Below are positions 1 through 9,194 of a stretch of 64,000 nt of DNA, piece by piece. The notes under the pieces are model-generated. The model was not told where the DNA came from, searched no databases, and saw nothing but the letters and a program-made list of their open reading frames with translations. The stretch is taken from assembly GCF_008638345.1 (NCBI RefSeq), contig NZ_VTVA01000003.1, positions 33,007 to 97,006 on the forward strand, given 5' to 3'. Origin of the DNA: Pseudomonas saliphila. Lineage in GTDB: Bacteria; Pseudomonadota; Gammaproteobacteria; Pseudomonadales; Pseudomonadaceae. The translations under genes were made by a program, and so were the position numbers. Within the stretch, counting starts at the first letter, position 1. Every line of letters begins with the position of its first letter.

Positions 1-1
1 A

Positions 2-526
2 GAAATGCTGGATAACCTGATGGACTTTACCGAAAGCCGCCTTGGAACGGGCCTGAAGATAAGTTTTGGCAACGCCGATCTGGCTGCCATTTCTCGTCAG
101 CTCGTAGAAGAATTTCGCTCCGTACATCATGCCCACCGTTTCAAGCATTATGTGTCGGGCGACTGTACCGGCACCTGGGACCGACTGCGCGTCGCACAGA
201 TCTGCCAGAACCTTATCAGCAACGCGATGCAGCATGGCGTGGCGGGCGGGGAGATCGTGGTGACCTGTGAAGGCGGTGATGGCAACGTCATCCTCACGGT
301 CAAAAATGACGGCACACCCATACCGGTAGCGCACCAGCAGGAGATCTTCGAGATTTCCAACCGCAAGCATCATATGCAGGGCAACCCGAACAGAAATCTT
401 GGGCTGGGCCTGTACATCGTCAAAGAGCTGGTGACAGCGCATAACGGCAGGATTCATGTGGAGTCCACCGAGAGTGCCGGGACGCTCTTCAGCGTGATGC
501 TGCCCAAGGTCCCAGCCAAGCACTGA
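2..526 (+). CDS. Sensor histidine kinase, C-terminal part (5' end outside window)
   Basis: The reading frame is open to the window edge, so the true start lies upstream and only the end of the protein is seen. The visible 174 or so residues form an HATPase_c domain. The N-box is seen in ICQNLISNAMQHG, the G1 box in VKNDGTPIP and the G2 box in LGLGLYIVKELV, ending with a typical TLFSVMLP strand. The short MLDNLMDFTESRLG segment before it looks like the end of the dimerisation helices. The protein would bind ATP and autophosphorylate a histidine encoded outside the window. Sensor input and partner regulator cannot be seen. A GGDEF protein follows after 6 bp on the same strand, so co-transcription is likely. 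Confidence 0.85.
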   Translation, partial: EMLDNLMDFTESRLGTGLKISFGNADLAAISRQLVEEFRSVHHAHRFKHYVSGDCTGTWDRLRVAQICQNLISNAMQHGVAGGEIVVTCEGGDGNVILTVKNDGTPIPVAHQQEIFEISNRKHHMQGNPNRNLGLGLYIVKELVTAHNGRIHVESTESAGTLFSVMLPKVPAKH

Positions 527-532
527 AAAGGT

Positions 533-1975
533 ATGTATCTGCTGCAGAAAAAGCGCTATTGCGCTAGCGGACGCTACGAAAGTGCCAGTATAGTTACCGG
601 CATGACCGCTCCTCCCCAACTCCCCCACGACAAGCTACTCGATCTGCTACTGGACGTTGTCTGCATAGTGGATACCGAAGGCCGTTTTCTCTCGGTCAGC
701 GCGGCCAGTGAGCGTGTTTTCGGATTCCGACCCGACGAGATGATCGGTCGCACGTCCTTTGAGATGATGCACCCGGATGATCGTGATGCGACCCGGACCC
801 TTGTAAAGCGCATCAATGCGGGCCTGCCCTCTTACGATCATGAGAACCGTTACCTGCACAAAAACGGCCATATTGTGCATATCATGTGGTCCACCCAATG
901 GCTTGAGACTGAGCAGGTGCGGGTCGGTGTGGCGCGGGACATCACTGAGCGCAAGCGTGCCGAATCAATGCAGGCCGCCCTGTACAGAATTTCGGATGTC
1001 GCGCACTCGGCCAAGGATCTGCCGACACTGTATGCGCGGGTGCATGAGATCATCGGCCAGTTGCTGCCGGCCGAACATTTCTCCGTGGTGTTATACGACG
1101 CGGCGAATGATGAATTGAACGTCTCCTATTGCGTCGATCAATTCGACGCGCCCGCACCGCGCCAATCATTGCGTTCCGGCACGCTGAGTGCCGAAGTTAT
1201 CCGCTCCGGCGAAGCCATGCTGTTCATGCCTGAGACGGCCGAACCCTGGTTGGCAACGTCGTGCACCCTAGCCGGAGCGCAGCCGGTTAACGGGCTGGGT
1301 GTACCGCTGCTATCGGGCACCGAGACCATCGGTGCTCTGGTGCTCCAGAGTTATACGGGCGCCGCGCGCTACAACGACGAGCATAAGCAGCTGCTGCAAT
1401 TCGTAGCGGACCAGGTCACGACAGTGATAGAGCGCACGCGCACGCACTCGCAGCTGGAATACCTTGCATGCTACGACCACCTGACCCAACTGCCCAACCG
1501 GGCGCTGTTTCTGGATCGATTGCAGAATGGCCTTCAGCGAGCCAAAACCAACAGCTTGCGGCTGGCAGTTCTGTATCTGGACATGGATAACTTCAAGCAG
1601 ATCAACGACAGCTTCGGCCATACCACAGGCGACCTTTTACTGCGCGAAGTGGCTGGACGCCTGACAAAGTGTGTGCGCGAGTCGGACACCATTGGCCGTC
1701 TGGGCGGCGACGAATTCGCCATTTTGCTGGATAACATCAGTAAACGGGAAGATGCCATTGTGGTGGCCGAGAAAGTGGTGGCCGCGCTGAGCACCCCCTA
1801 CGTTCTGGATGGCAAAACCGTGTTCAGCGCGCCCAGCCTGGGCATCGCGGTATACCCCGAGCACGGCCAGAACCCGCTGCAGCTGATCCAGCTCGCGGAC
1901 GAGGCCATGTACGTCTCCAAGCGCAACGGCGGCAGGCGCTATAACATTGTGGAGCACCCGGCAGCCGCCGGTTGA
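533..1975 (+). CDS. PAS-GAF-GGDEF diguanylate cyclase
   Basis: Makes cyclic di-GMP from two GTP. A PAS domain spans about residues 30-140 (CIVDTEGRFLSVSAASERVFGF, then a PAC end GVARDITERKRAE). A GAF domain covers about 150-300 and a GGDEF domain about 315-475. The active-site loop is GRLGGDEFAILLDN, and an RESD I-site sits five residues before it, so the enzyme is probably active and product-inhibited. There is no EAL domain. The longest start is ATG 533, but its AAAAGG lies only about 1 nt away. ATG 602 (MTAPPQLPHDK) removes 23 featureless residues and is an equally good choice. No membrane segment is seen, so it is likely cytoplasmic. It follows the kinase gene closely. Confidence 0.85.
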   Translation: MYLLQKKRYCASGRYESASIVTGMTAPPQLPHDKLLDLLLDVVCIVDTEGRFLSVSAASERVFGFRPDEMIGRTSFEMMHPDDRDATRTLVKRINAGLPSYDHENRYLHKNGHIVHIMWSTQWLETEQVRVGVARDITERKRAESMQAALYRISDVAHSAKDLPTLYARVHEIIGQLLPAEHFSVVLYDAANDELNVSYCVDQFDAPAPRQSLRSGTLSAEVIRSGEAMLFMPETAEPWLATSCTLAGAQPVNGLGVPLLSGTETIGALVLQSYTGAARYNDEHKQLLQFVADQVTTVIERTRTHSQLEYLACYDHLTQLPNRALFLDRLQNGLQRAKTNSLRLAVLYLDMDNFKQINDSFGHTTGDLLLREVAGRLTKCVRESDTIGRLGGDEFAILLDNISKREDAIVVAEKVVAALSTPYVLDGKTVFSAPSLGIAVYPEHGQNPLQLIQLADEAMYVSKRNGGRRYNIVEHPAAAG

Positions 1976-2103
1976 ACCGTCGCTGGCGATAATGCCCATT
2001 GATCTGGGTCAGCCTTTGGTCATATTGCTGCAAGCCTCCTTGTAAAAGGGATTCCGGATAACTAGCTTCTCTCTTGTGCTAGGTGCTTCAAGAGGATATC
2101 CCC

Positions 2104-2526
2104 ATGAGTAATCTTGTCCCGCGTAACCGGTTGCTTGACAATTTTTTCAAGGACTTTTCTGAGGGCTTTTTTATCCGCCCGCTGCATGGCGACAGCCTGC
2201 CTGAGCAGATCCGTATCGATGTGCAGGAAACTGACAATGCCTTTCAGGTCAGTGCGGAGCTACCAGGTGTAAAGAAGGAGGACATTCACATTGATGTGCA
2301 AGGCGCCCGGGTCACGCTGAAAGCGGAAGTGCACCAGCAGGACAGCAGTAAGGATGAGCGGTCCCTGCGCAGCGAACGTTACTACGGCAGTGTGGCACGT
2401 TCATTCGAGTTGCCCAGCGAGGTGGAAACTGACCAGGCCAGTGCCCGTTACGAAGATGGCGTGCTGAAGATGGAACTGCCCAAGCGGCAGAAATCACCGG
2501 GTGGTCGCAAGCTGGAAATCGAGTGA
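2104..2526 (+). CDS. Hsp20/alpha-crystallin family small heat-shock protein
   Basis: ATP-independent holdase chaperone that binds unfolding proteins. The alpha-crystallin domain runs from about residue 35 to 135. It contains the family signature ELPGVKKEDIHIDVQGARVT and the closing strand YEDGVLKMELPK. At 140 residues it has the usual size of bacterial Hsp20. ATG 2104 is preferred because AGAGGA lies 7 nt upstream; a longer frame from 2083 adds only MLQEDIP, which is the ribosome-site region itself. The gene stands alone and is followed by a clear terminator hairpin at 2555-2588. No ROSE-type thermometer was demonstrated in its leader. Confidence 0.92.
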   Translation: MSNLVPRNRLLDNFFKDFSEGFFIRPLHGDSLPEQIRIDVQETDNAFQVSAELPGVKKEDIHIDVQGARVTLKAEVHQQDSSKDERSLRSERYYGSVARSFELPSEVETDQASARYEDGVLKMELPKRQKSPGGRKLEIE

Positions 2527-2554
2527 GAGGAAGGTCTGTATAGGAAAGGCAGTC

Positions 2555-2588
2555 CGCTGGCGCCCCGAACAGGGCGACCAGCGTTTTT
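2555..2588 (+). terminator. Rho-independent terminator of hsp20
   Basis: CGCTGGCGCCC pairs with GGGCGACCAGCG (one bulged A) around a CGAACA loop, followed by TTTTT on the plus strand. It lies between the convergent hsp20 gene and the tmm operon. The minus strand has no U-tract, so it should act mainly on hsp20. Confidence 0.85.
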
Positions 2589-2592
2589 GCTT

Positions 2593-2703
2593 TTAGAGCT
2601 TGGTTACAAAGGTTCGGGCCTGGTACAGAGCCAGGCCACTGAGCACGATGATAACCGCGACGGCGAGCATATCAGCCCCCGGAAAACCCCAGAAATCAGA
2701 CAT
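2593..2703 (-). CDS. 36-residue single-pass membrane peptide, last gene of the tmm operon
   Basis: This short ORF is below usual size cutoffs. It starts at ATG 2703 with a textbook AAGGAG 5 nt upstream and ends at TAA 2593. The peptide begins MSDFWGFPGADML, continues with a hydrophobic stretch AVAVIIVLSGLALY, and ends in a basic tail QARTFVTKL. This fits one transmembrane helix with a cytoplasmic C-terminus. It lies 35 bp after the winged-helix-like gene on the same strand, so it is probably the fourth gene of the tmm operon. Function is unknown; an accessory subunit of the EamA-like transporter is one possibility (inference). The ribosome site and the clean hydrophobic profile are the main support. 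Confidence 0.65.
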   Translation of the reverse strand: MSDFWGFPGADMLAVAVIIVLSGLALYQARTFVTKL

Positions 2704-2738
2704 GGTATCTCCTTGGTTAGAGTGGGTGACGCTGGCGA

Positions 2739-3032
2739 TCAGGCCAGCGCAGTATCACGCATGCGTTGCCGACCGAAGTCGTTGACTCTGAATTTGAACA
2801 GCACCCGACCTGCGCCGAAATACGCCTCGTCGTCGAGCTTCTCCTCAACGCTCTCGATGATGCCGCTGGAGAACAGGTCCGTCAGCGTGACGCGGGTGTT
2901 GCCGCGCCAGTAGGCGCCGCTCAAACCAAACTCCGCCATCAATGCGTCGGTGACTTGCCAGTCCCAGATGCCGGCGTCCTGCTTGGCATTGATCAGCTGA
3001 AGAATACGGCCTTTCATGTGCAGTTTATTCAT
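2739..3032 (-). CDS. Small winged-helix-like protein in the tmm operon
   Basis: A 97-residue protein I do not recognise by name. It starts at ATG 3032 with AGGAG 7 nt upstream. The pattern resembles a compact winged-helix DNA-binding fold: helix HMKGRILQLINAKQ, then IWDWQVTDALMAEFG, then a possible recognition helix near RVTLTDLFSSGIIESVEE, and a wing-like RVLFKFRVNDFGRQRM. PadR-type regulators have a similar size and end. It lies 15 bp after the transporter gene and 35 bp before the 36-residue membrane peptide. A local regulator of trimethylamine oxidation is a reasonable guess (inference). No enzyme motif is visible. Confidence 0.75.
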   Translation of the reverse strand: MNKLHMKGRILQLINAKQDAGIWDWQVTDALMAEFGLSGAYWRGNTRVTLTDLFSSGIIESVEEKLDDEAYFGAGRVLFKFRVNDFGRQRMRDTALA

Positions 3033-3047
3033 GGGTTGCTCCTGTAC

Positions 3048-4139
3048 TCACACATTGGCCGCATTAGCGGTGGTATTGGACGCTTTGCTGTCAGTGGACA
3101 CGGCGCGCACGACTTCGAGTACTTCGTTATTTTCCGTGTACATAACGAACCCACCCGCGACGAACAGCACCAGACCTGCCAGGAAATTCCATTCCGGAAA
3201 CTTGAAGGTAAAGGCCGCAAGGAAGATCACCGCGAAGAGTCCGTACAACGCCGCAATGGCCTGGCCACGCCCGACCCCAATCAACGGGAAGGACTTGTAC
3301 CAGGAGACATAACAGAAGGCGAAGGTCACACCTGCCAACGTCAGCCAGCCCAGCGCTGCCCAATTGAATGTGGCCACGACCAGCTCCACTACCGGTTGAT
3401 CAGTGAAGAGGTAGATCGCAGGCAGAATCAGCACTACCCAGTAGAGGACTTCAGCCGTGAACCGCACAGTGATGCCCACATCCGGGTCCGCCACGTCCAG
3501 CCCGCGGCCGGCGATAGCGCCTTCGACACCCCAACCCAGCGCCGCCATCGCGCCGCCGAGATAGCCAAGCCAGCCGGCCTCGCCCGTACCGGTCAGCTCG
3601 CCGATAATGCCGGGAGCATAGACGGTTACACCGCCGGCCAGGATGATGAAGATACCCAGCGCGGCGCGCCGTGTGATCTTCTCCTGATACCAGAGTCTGG
3701 CCAGCGTGGCGCCAATGATCGGATACATCAGCGCTGAAATAGCCGCGAACGCTCCGCCGATATACCCCATCGCCAGGTACGAGCCAAAGATCGCCATCGG
3801 ACCGCCAAAGATGGCACCAATGAAGAACCATTTGGAGATGTAGCGCATCTGTTTGATGGTGCGTACATATTCACCCCATTTACCCAGCACCCCGTTCCAG
3901 ACAAACAGGAAGAACAGCACGGCAATGGCATTGAAGGTAGTCAGCACCGCCGCTGCCAGCAGGAACTGGGCATTGGTGTCGTAGCTCAGGTCTACGTATG
4001 GCGCTTCAAACCAGACTGCCGAACCGGGTACATACCAGGCGCCCCAGAGCACGGCACACCACAGTGCCCACATGAACCCCCAGCGGATGCTGCTGGAGGT
4101 GAAACGCGAGCGTGCCTGGCTCAGGCTTGATTGACTCAT
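3048..4139 (-). CDS. EamA-like (DMT superfamily) membrane transporter linked to tmm
   Basis: An integral membrane protein of 363 residues with about ten hydrophobic helices in two repeats, as in drug/metabolite transporters. A conserved-looking loop [20 protein letters not shown] lies in the first half. The start is ATG 4139. An upstream in-frame ATG at 4310 lies inside tmm and gives a non-membrane extension, so it is rejected. ATG 4139 overlaps the tmm stop (ATGA) and AAGGAG sits about 8 nt upstream, indicating translational coupling. Position suggests uptake of trimethylamine or export/uptake of trimethylamine N-oxide or a related osmolyte; the substrate is inferred, not seen. The C-terminal tail is short and hydrophilic. 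Confidence 0.85.
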   Translation of the reverse strand: MSQSSLSQARSRFTSSSIRWGFMWALWCAVLWGAWYVPGSAVWFEAPYVDLSYDTNAQFLLAAAVLTTFNAIAVLFFLFVWNGVLGKWGEYVRTIKQMRYISKWFFIGAIFGGPMAIFGSYLAMGYIGGAFAAISALMYPIIGATLARLWYQEKITRRAALGIFIILAGGVTVYAPGIIGELTGTGEAGWLGYLGGAMAALGWGVEGAIAGRGLDVADPDVGITVRFTAEVLYWVVLILPAIYLFTDQPVVELVVATFNWAALGWLTLAGVTFAFCYVSWYKSFPLIGVGRGQAIAALYGLFAVIFLAAFTFKFPEWNFLAGLVLFVAGGFVMYTENNEVLEVVRAVSTDSKASNTTANAANV

Positions 4140-5506
4140 GCACTCTCCTTGGCAGAGTGAGTCGGTTCTTCGTAGAGGAAGGCTTCCAACGAATCGTCCA
4201 GTGCATCCATCCAGCGCGTGTGGTGCACGGGCGCCAGAGTGCCGGTCAGGGTCGAGCGGTAGCTCTTGTTGCGATAACCGAGGATGTCCGCTGCCTTGTG
4301 GTGTTCCCACTCCTTGAAGATCTCGGCTACGCCGGTTACGTCGAACGCGGGGTAGTCAGTGGGCTCAAGCAGATCGAGTATGTAGGCTGCCTGGAAGTCG
4401 ATCGCCTGGAAGGGATCAGCCACCTGCTCTTCGCGGCTAACCCATTCGTTGCAATCGGCCTGCATCGCTGCCGTTGTTGGCAGCTTGATGCGACCGAGCA
4501 TCAGATCGCGGGCATACCAGGCCTGAGCATCGAACATGTTGAAGGTGTAGTACTGATCCTGCATGCCGAGAAACATCAGCTGCGGACAGGCCAGGGAAAC
4601 GATGCCCTTGTACAAGCCTTCGGGGTACAGCCGGTTGTGCGTGGTCAGCGTCAGTTCATTGGGCAGAAACGGAAAGTGATGCTGATACCCGGTACACAGG
4701 ATGATCGCGTCGACTTCCTTGCTGGTGCCATCCTTGAAGTGCGCCGTCTTGCCGACCACTTCGATCAACAGCGGCACTTCGGCGAAGGATTCCGGCCAAT
4801 CGAAGCCCATCGGCTGGGTGCGATAGCTGAAGGTCACCGATTTGGCCCCGTACTTGTGGCACTGGGTGCCGATGTCTTCTGCGGAGTAGCTACTGCCGAT
4901 CAACAGGAGATCCTTACCCTGGAACTCAACCGCGTCGCGGAAATCATGCGCGTGCAATACACGGCCGGGGAACTGCTCCAGACCATCAAAGTACGGCGCA
5001 TTGGGGGTCGAAAAGTGCCCAGTGGCGACGATCACATGGTCGAACTCTTCGGTGCTCAGTTCGTCCTGCTTGAGATCGCGCACGGTGACCGCGAACTTAC
5101 CGGTTGCTTCGTCCTGCGCTACCCAGTGCACCGCCGTGTTGAAGCGGATGTACTGGCGCACGTTGCTCTTGGCCACGCGCCCCATGATGTAATCACGCAA
5201 CACGGCACGCGGCGGGTAGGACGGGATAGGCCGGCCGAAATGCTCTTCGAAACTGTAATCTGCAAACTCGAGACCTTCCTTGGGACCGTTCGACCACAGG
5301 TAGCGATACATGCTGCCGTGCACGGGCTCGCCGTAGGCGTCCAGGCCGGTGCGCCAGGTGTAGTTCCACATACCGCCCCAGTCGCTCTGCTTTTCGTAGC
5401 ATACGATTTCGGGAATCTCAGCACCGTCACGGCGGGCGGCTTCGAAGGCACGTAGTTGGGCCAGGCCGCTCGGGCCGGCGCCTAGAATGGCGATTCTTAA
5501 GGTCAT
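4136..5506 (-). CDS. tmm: Trimethylamine monooxygenase (flavin-containing monooxygenase)
   Basis: Oxidises trimethylamine to trimethylamine N-oxide with NADPH, O2 and FAD in the cytoplasm. The 456-residue length matches bacterial Tmm. The FAD Rossmann motif is GAGPSG near residue 10. The central segments [20 protein letters not shown] and [19 protein letters not shown] match remembered Tmm sequences from Roseovarius and Methylocella closely. The FMO-type motif (HAHDFRDA) is followed by the NADPH Rossmann motif [12 protein letters not shown]. The late block [18 protein letters not shown] is typical of Tmm. ATG 5506 has GGAG 6 nt upstream. It heads an operon with the EamA transporter (4-bp overlap), a winged-helix-like protein and a membrane peptide, an arrangement unlike the marine tmoXWV linkage. 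Confidence 0.93.
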   Translation of the reverse strand: MTLRIAILGAGPSGLAQLRAFEAARRDGAEIPEIVCYEKQSDWGGMWNYTWRTGLDAYGEPVHGSMYRYLWSNGPKEGLEFADYSFEEHFGRPIPSYPPRAVLRDYIMGRVAKSNVRQYIRFNTAVHWVAQDEATGKFAVTVRDLKQDELSTEEFDHVIVATGHFSTPNAPYFDGLEQFPGRVLHAHDFRDAVEFQGKDLLLIGSSYSAEDIGTQCHKYGAKSVTFSYRTQPMGFDWPESFAEVPLLIEVVGKTAHFKDGTSKEVDAIILCTGYQHHFPFLPNELTLTTHNRLYPEGLYKGIVSLACPQLMFLGMQDQYYTFNMFDAQAWYARDLMLGRIKLPTTAAMQADCNEWVSREEQVADPFQAIDFQAAYILDLLEPTDYPAFDVTGVAEIFKEWEHHKAADILGYRNKSYRSTLTGTLAPVHHTRWMDALDDSLEAFLYEEPTHSAKESA

Positions 5507-6076
5507 AATGACTCCAGTTAATAGCGATGCATCGTGCGTCGGGCGAGAACGCCCAGGCGACGATTAAAAGCGGAAATGAGCGCGGCACGAACCATAAAGG
5601 TTCGGCCATGAGGCTCCGCAATGGGCGCATTAATGTCGGGTTTACCGATGGCGCAATGTGATAAAGGCAGCATCTGTTTGATGAAACAGACGGCCGGGGG
5701 CGGACAGGCCGCCGAGCTGAAATACCAGTAAATCGAGAAGACGCCGGAGGGAAGCGCTCGACTGTCCAGGCAAATAAATCGCCGGGTAACGTGTATTCAG
5801 GAACGGCACGTTAACACAAGTTGGAGGTCCGTGTTTTCCATAACGGCCGTCCAGGTCGGCCGCGCCCCTCTGTGTCGGGCGTCGCAGGCTGACGCAAATA
5901 TCTCTCATACATTCTTACAAGCGGCCGAAACAGTTAATAGGATCAGCATGCGGATCGCAGTCACCTGGACCGTATCAAGCTCGACAGTATCCCTTTAAGC
6001 CTTTCGGCGAATACGTTGCGCTAATGCTTGCAGACAGAGTATTTCAGCGAACAACCGCCCCTAATCGAGCGCACAT
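5507..6076. other. Intergenic region between tmm and the chemoreceptor
   Basis: About 570 bp between divergent genes with no convincing coding frame. Two inverted repeats lie near the tmm side. CGAACC-ataaa-GGTTCG spans 5588-5604 and could be an operator. A hairpin spans 5537-5562 (GGGCG-agaa-CGCCC extended by CGTC/GACG) inside the likely tmm leader. No sigma-54 or ANR box was found by eye. No ribosome site is obvious before the chemoreceptor start. Confidence 0.5.
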
Positions 6077-7720
6077 ATGAACCTTCTCCGTCGATTTACC
6101 ATTTCCCAGCGGCTACTTGCCGTCACCTCGCTGACTCTGGTTATCATCTGTGTTTTGGTGGCGGGTTTTGCGGTGGACTTTCGACAAAGTCTGCTCGATG
6201 GGCGCGCGCTGAAAACCCAGCACATTGTCGAGTCCGGGATGGGCGTGCTGGAGTATTTCCATGACCGACAAATGAGTGGTGAACTCACCGAGGCGCAGGC
6301 CAAAGCACAGGCCATGGCGACTCTGGAGAAGCAGCGCTACGGGGAAAACGATTACTTCTGGGTGCACACGCTGGACTTGAAGATGCTTATGCATCCCTTC
6401 AGCAAGGCGCTGGAGGGCAACAGCATCGCCCAGGTAAAGGATCCGGACGGCAAGTTTCTATTCCGTGAAATGAACGATGTGGTCCGTGCCGATGCCGCCG
6501 GTTTTGTTGATTATGCCTGGCCGAAACCGGGCGTGACGGATCCGGCGCCCAAGATTTCCTATGTTTCGCTGTTCGAGCCCTGGGGCCTGGTGCTGGGTTC
6601 TGGCATTTATCTCGACGATGTTAACGGGTTTTTCTGGGCGCAAATGACGCCCAAGCTGACCCTTGTCGCGCTCGGTCTTGTGCTGCTCATTGGGTTCAAT
6701 CTGCTCATCACCCGCAGCGTCAACGGTCCACTGGGCCAGGCAGTGCGCGCGATGAATAATATTGCCACCGGTGAAGGTGATCTGACCCAGCGGCTCGACG
6801 CGACTGGCAACGACGAAGTGGCCGGGCTGGCGCGCGGTTTCAACGCCTTTACCGACAAGTTGTCCGGGGTAATAGACGAGCTGCGCGATGTGGTCTCCCG
6901 CAACCGGCAGATCGCAACCGATGTGGGCACTGCAATGGGCAAGGCCGAGGCTTCCTACAATCAGCAGAGCAGTGAACTGGACACCATCGCCTCCGCAGTA
7001 GAGCAAATGAGTGCAACGGTGGAAGAAATCTCGCGGCGCATGTCCGATTCATCGGAGGCGGCAAAGGAAGCGGGAGCGCAAAGCGCACGGGGTCACCAGA
7101 CGGCCGACAACACCTCGGCGATGATGACCACGCTGGCGACCGATATCACGCGTGCCAGCCAGGCAGTGAGTGAACTCAACGAGAACTCGAAAACCATTGG
7201 TTCGGTGCTGGAGGTTATCCGTGGCGTTGCCGACCAGACCAACCTCCTCGCTCTCAACGCGGCCATCGAAGCAGCCCGGGCCGGCGAACAGGGACGCGGT
7301 TTTGCCGTGGTCGCCGACGAGGTAAGAACGCTGGCCAGCCGCACGCAACGGTCGACTGACGAGATTCAGGGAATGATCAGCTTGTTGCAGAGTGGCACGA
7401 CCAAGGCCGTGAACTCCATGGAAGGTAGCCACCGGCAGTCCGAAGAGATGCAGGTACAGGTTGAAGCGTCCCGGACCGCACTGGCGTCGATCGCCACGTC
7501 TGTATCGACCATTACCGATATGACGCACCAGGTGGCTGCGGCTACCGAAGAACAGTCACAGACATCCAACGAAATTGCGCGCAGCCTTCACCAGCTCAGC
7601 GCCCTGGGCGGCAAGGTCATGTTTGAACTCAAGGATACTGCCGAGAATACCGAGCACCTGAAGGTTGCGGCCGAACAGCTCGAGCGCCTGATTGGCCAGT
7701 TCAAGACAGCACGGCGCTGA
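6077..7720 (+). CDS. Methyl-accepting chemotaxis protein with single Cache domain
   Basis: Membrane chemoreceptor of 547 residues. TM1 is at about 12-34. A periplasmic sCache_2-like domain follows, recognised by [20 protein letters not shown], then YAWPKPG and [18 protein letters not shown]2 is at about 190-208 and a HAMP domain ends near residue 265 ([21 protein letters not shown]). The cytoplasmic signalling hairpin tip is [20 protein letters not shown] with [13 protein letters not shown]. Cache_2 domains of this type commonly bind small organic acids, but no ligand can be assigned here. ATG 6077 has no strong ribosome site. No CheR-docking pentapeptide is present at the C-terminus (ends QFKTARR). 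The ferric-reductase-like gene converges 22 bp downstream. Confidence 0.92.
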   Translation: MNLLRRFTISQRLLAVTSLTLVIICVLVAGFAVDFRQSLLDGRALKTQHIVESGMGVLEYFHDRQMSGELTEAQAKAQAMATLEKQRYGENDYFWVHTLDLKMLMHPFSKALEGNSIAQVKDPDGKFLFREMNDVVRADAAGFVDYAWPKPGVTDPAPKISYVSLFEPWGLVLGSGIYLDDVNGFFWAQMTPKLTLVALGLVLLIGFNLLITRSVNGPLGQAVRAMNNIATGEGDLTQRLDATGNDEVAGLARGFNAFTDKLSGVIDELRDVVSRNRQIATDVGTAMGKAEASYNQQSSELDTIASAVEQMSATVEEISRRMSDSSEAAKEAGAQSARGHQTADNTSAMMTTLATDITRASQAVSELNENSKTIGSVLEVIRGVADQTNLLALNAAIEAARAGEQGRGFAVVADEVRTLASRTQRSTDEIQGMISLLQSGTTKAVNSMEGSHRQSEEMQVQVEASRTALASIATSVSTITDMTHQVAAATEEQSQTSNEIARSLHQLSALGGKVMFELKDTAENTEHLKVAAEQLERLIGQFKTARR

Positions 7721-7742
7721 GCGGGCAGAGACGATTGCACGC

Positions 7743-9074
7743 TCAACGCATATCAAACAGTTCCTGATGGAAGTCATCAACCTCAAAGCCCCGCGCAACC
7801 AGCCCCTCGCGCAGGGCATGCCCGAACCCCGCGGGGCCGCAGAACCAGACTGAGGCTTCCCGCCATCGGGGTACTCGCTCGCATAGCCGGTCGGGCGTTA
7901 GCCGCTCATCCCGGCCATTTATGATCAGATGCAGACGTACCCCTGCTTCCTGGGCCAGCTGCTCGAGACGCTTGATGAATTCCTGGTCAGGTTCGGCGGT
8001 GGAGTAAAACAGATCGATGTCCCGGCCGTCCTTCTGCACGGTCAACGCCTGCAATCGCGCGATAAAGGGCGTTATCCCGATGCCACCGCCTACCCAGATC
8101 TGGCGATCCTGTCGGCTGGCAAAATCAAAACAACCGTAGGGCCCCTCGACCGTCACCACTTCCCCGGCTTTGAGGAGTTTGGGCAGTTTGCTTGTGTAAT
8201 CGCCAAGCGCCTTGATGTGAAAACGCAGCGTGCCAAGGTGGTTCCAGCTGGAGGACATGGTGAAGGGGTGCGCGCCTTCATGGTTGTCGAAGGTGACGAA
8301 GGCAAACTGACCGGCCTTGTGACTTTCCCAGCGATCACGTAGCTGCACTATTACTTCCAGCACGCGGTTGTCGCGGTGATATTCGAGTGAATCGACATAC
8401 CCGATCGCTTTTTTGTTACGTCCGATCCCGCCCATCAGCGAGACCACCGCAGCGATACTGCCCGCAACCATGAGTGCGGCCATCACCAGACCGATAGCCG
8501 AATTCCAGTAGTCGGGTTTCATGAGGATGACCGAGTGGTAAACCAGAACCAGATAGACCAGCGCCAGCAGCCGGTGGGTGTTGAAGAATAACCGATAGGG
8601 AAACAGCTTTATCAGGGCGATCAGAATGAGCACAACGGCGGCGTAGAATGCCCACTCCCCTACCAGCTCGGCAAAACCGCGCTGGCTCTGCATCATTTCT
8701 ACCAACGCAGAGTGATCGGGTCCGCCACCGCGTCCCCGCTGCGGCTTGGTCAACAGCCCCCAGCCAACCAGCCACTTCGGCACCACCGCCCAGGCCCAGT
8801 GCACGATCGACACCACCAGAGCGGTCACTCCTAGCCACTTATGCAAACGATAACTCTTGTCCATGCCCCCGAGAAAAGGCTCAACATGGAACGGCCGTAG
8901 CGCCAACACCATCCCCACGCTCATAGCGCCCATGGCAAGCACACCGGTGAAATTTACCAGTGACGCACGCACCGGGAAGAACGCGTGGGGGCCAGAGAGG
9001 ATGTTGTCAGCCAGCAACCACAGCGCGGTAAGACCAACAAAGAGGATGGTGTAGACGATACGGATGTTTTTCAT
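7743..9074 (-). CDS. Ferric-reductase / NADPH-oxidase-like flavocytochrome
   Basis: 443 residues. The first half has about six membrane helices of the ferric-reductase-like domain, with helix histidines in RLHKWLGVTALVVSIVHWAW and THRLLALVYLVLVYHSVIL fitting two b-type hemes. The second half is a ferredoxin-reductase module: FAD-binding HPFTMSSS, then the NAD(P)H-binding GGGIGITPFIARL and WFCGPAGFG. Electrons would pass from cytoplasmic NAD(P)H through FAD and heme across the membrane, either to ferric iron or to oxygen; bacterial NOX homologs share this layout, so the acceptor is open. The gene is not next to an iron-uptake gene. ATG 9074 is taken from the longest frame and begins in the first helix. 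Confidence 0.88.
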   Translation of the reverse strand: MKNIRIVYTILFVGLTALWLLADNILSGPHAFFPVRASLVNFTGVLAMGAMSVGMVLALRPFHVEPFLGGMDKSYRLHKWLGVTALVVSIVHWAWAVVPKWLVGWGLLTKPQRGRGGGPDHSALVEMMQSQRGFAELVGEWAFYAAVVLILIALIKLFPYRLFFNTHRLLALVYLVLVYHSVILMKPDYWNSAIGLVMAALMVAGSIAAVVSLMGGIGRNKKAIGYVDSLEYHRDNRVLEVIVQLRDRWESHKAGQFAFVTFDNHEGAHPFTMSSSWNHLGTLRFHIKALGDYTSKLPKLLKAGEVVTVEGPYGCFDFASRQDRQIWVGGGIGITPFIARLQALTVQKDGRDIDLFYSTAEPDQEFIKRLEQLAQEAGVRLHLIINGRDERLTPDRLCERVPRWREASVWFCGPAGFGHALREGLVARGFEVDDFHQELFDMR

Positions 9075-9194
9075 GGATCCCTGCCGGAACGTGATCGTTC
9101 TGGCAGGGGCGTCAGCGCATCACGTCGTACTGGATGGAGCACTCATGATAGCGAAGATCGGGCGATCTTGATTTGATCCAGGACAACCGTCAGC

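Noticed and set aside
2766-3737. 323-codon plus-strand frame
   Set aside because: Antisense to the transporter and the winged-helix-like gene; low-complexity, charged translation without a fold pattern.
4112-5455. 447-codon plus-strand frame
   Set aside because: It is antisense to tmm, whose protein matches a known family throughout; the frame lacks a ribosome site and known motifs.
9170-9184. Possible second ANR box near TTGATTTGATCC
   Set aside because: The second half-site does not match ATCAA and no anaerobic gene follows.
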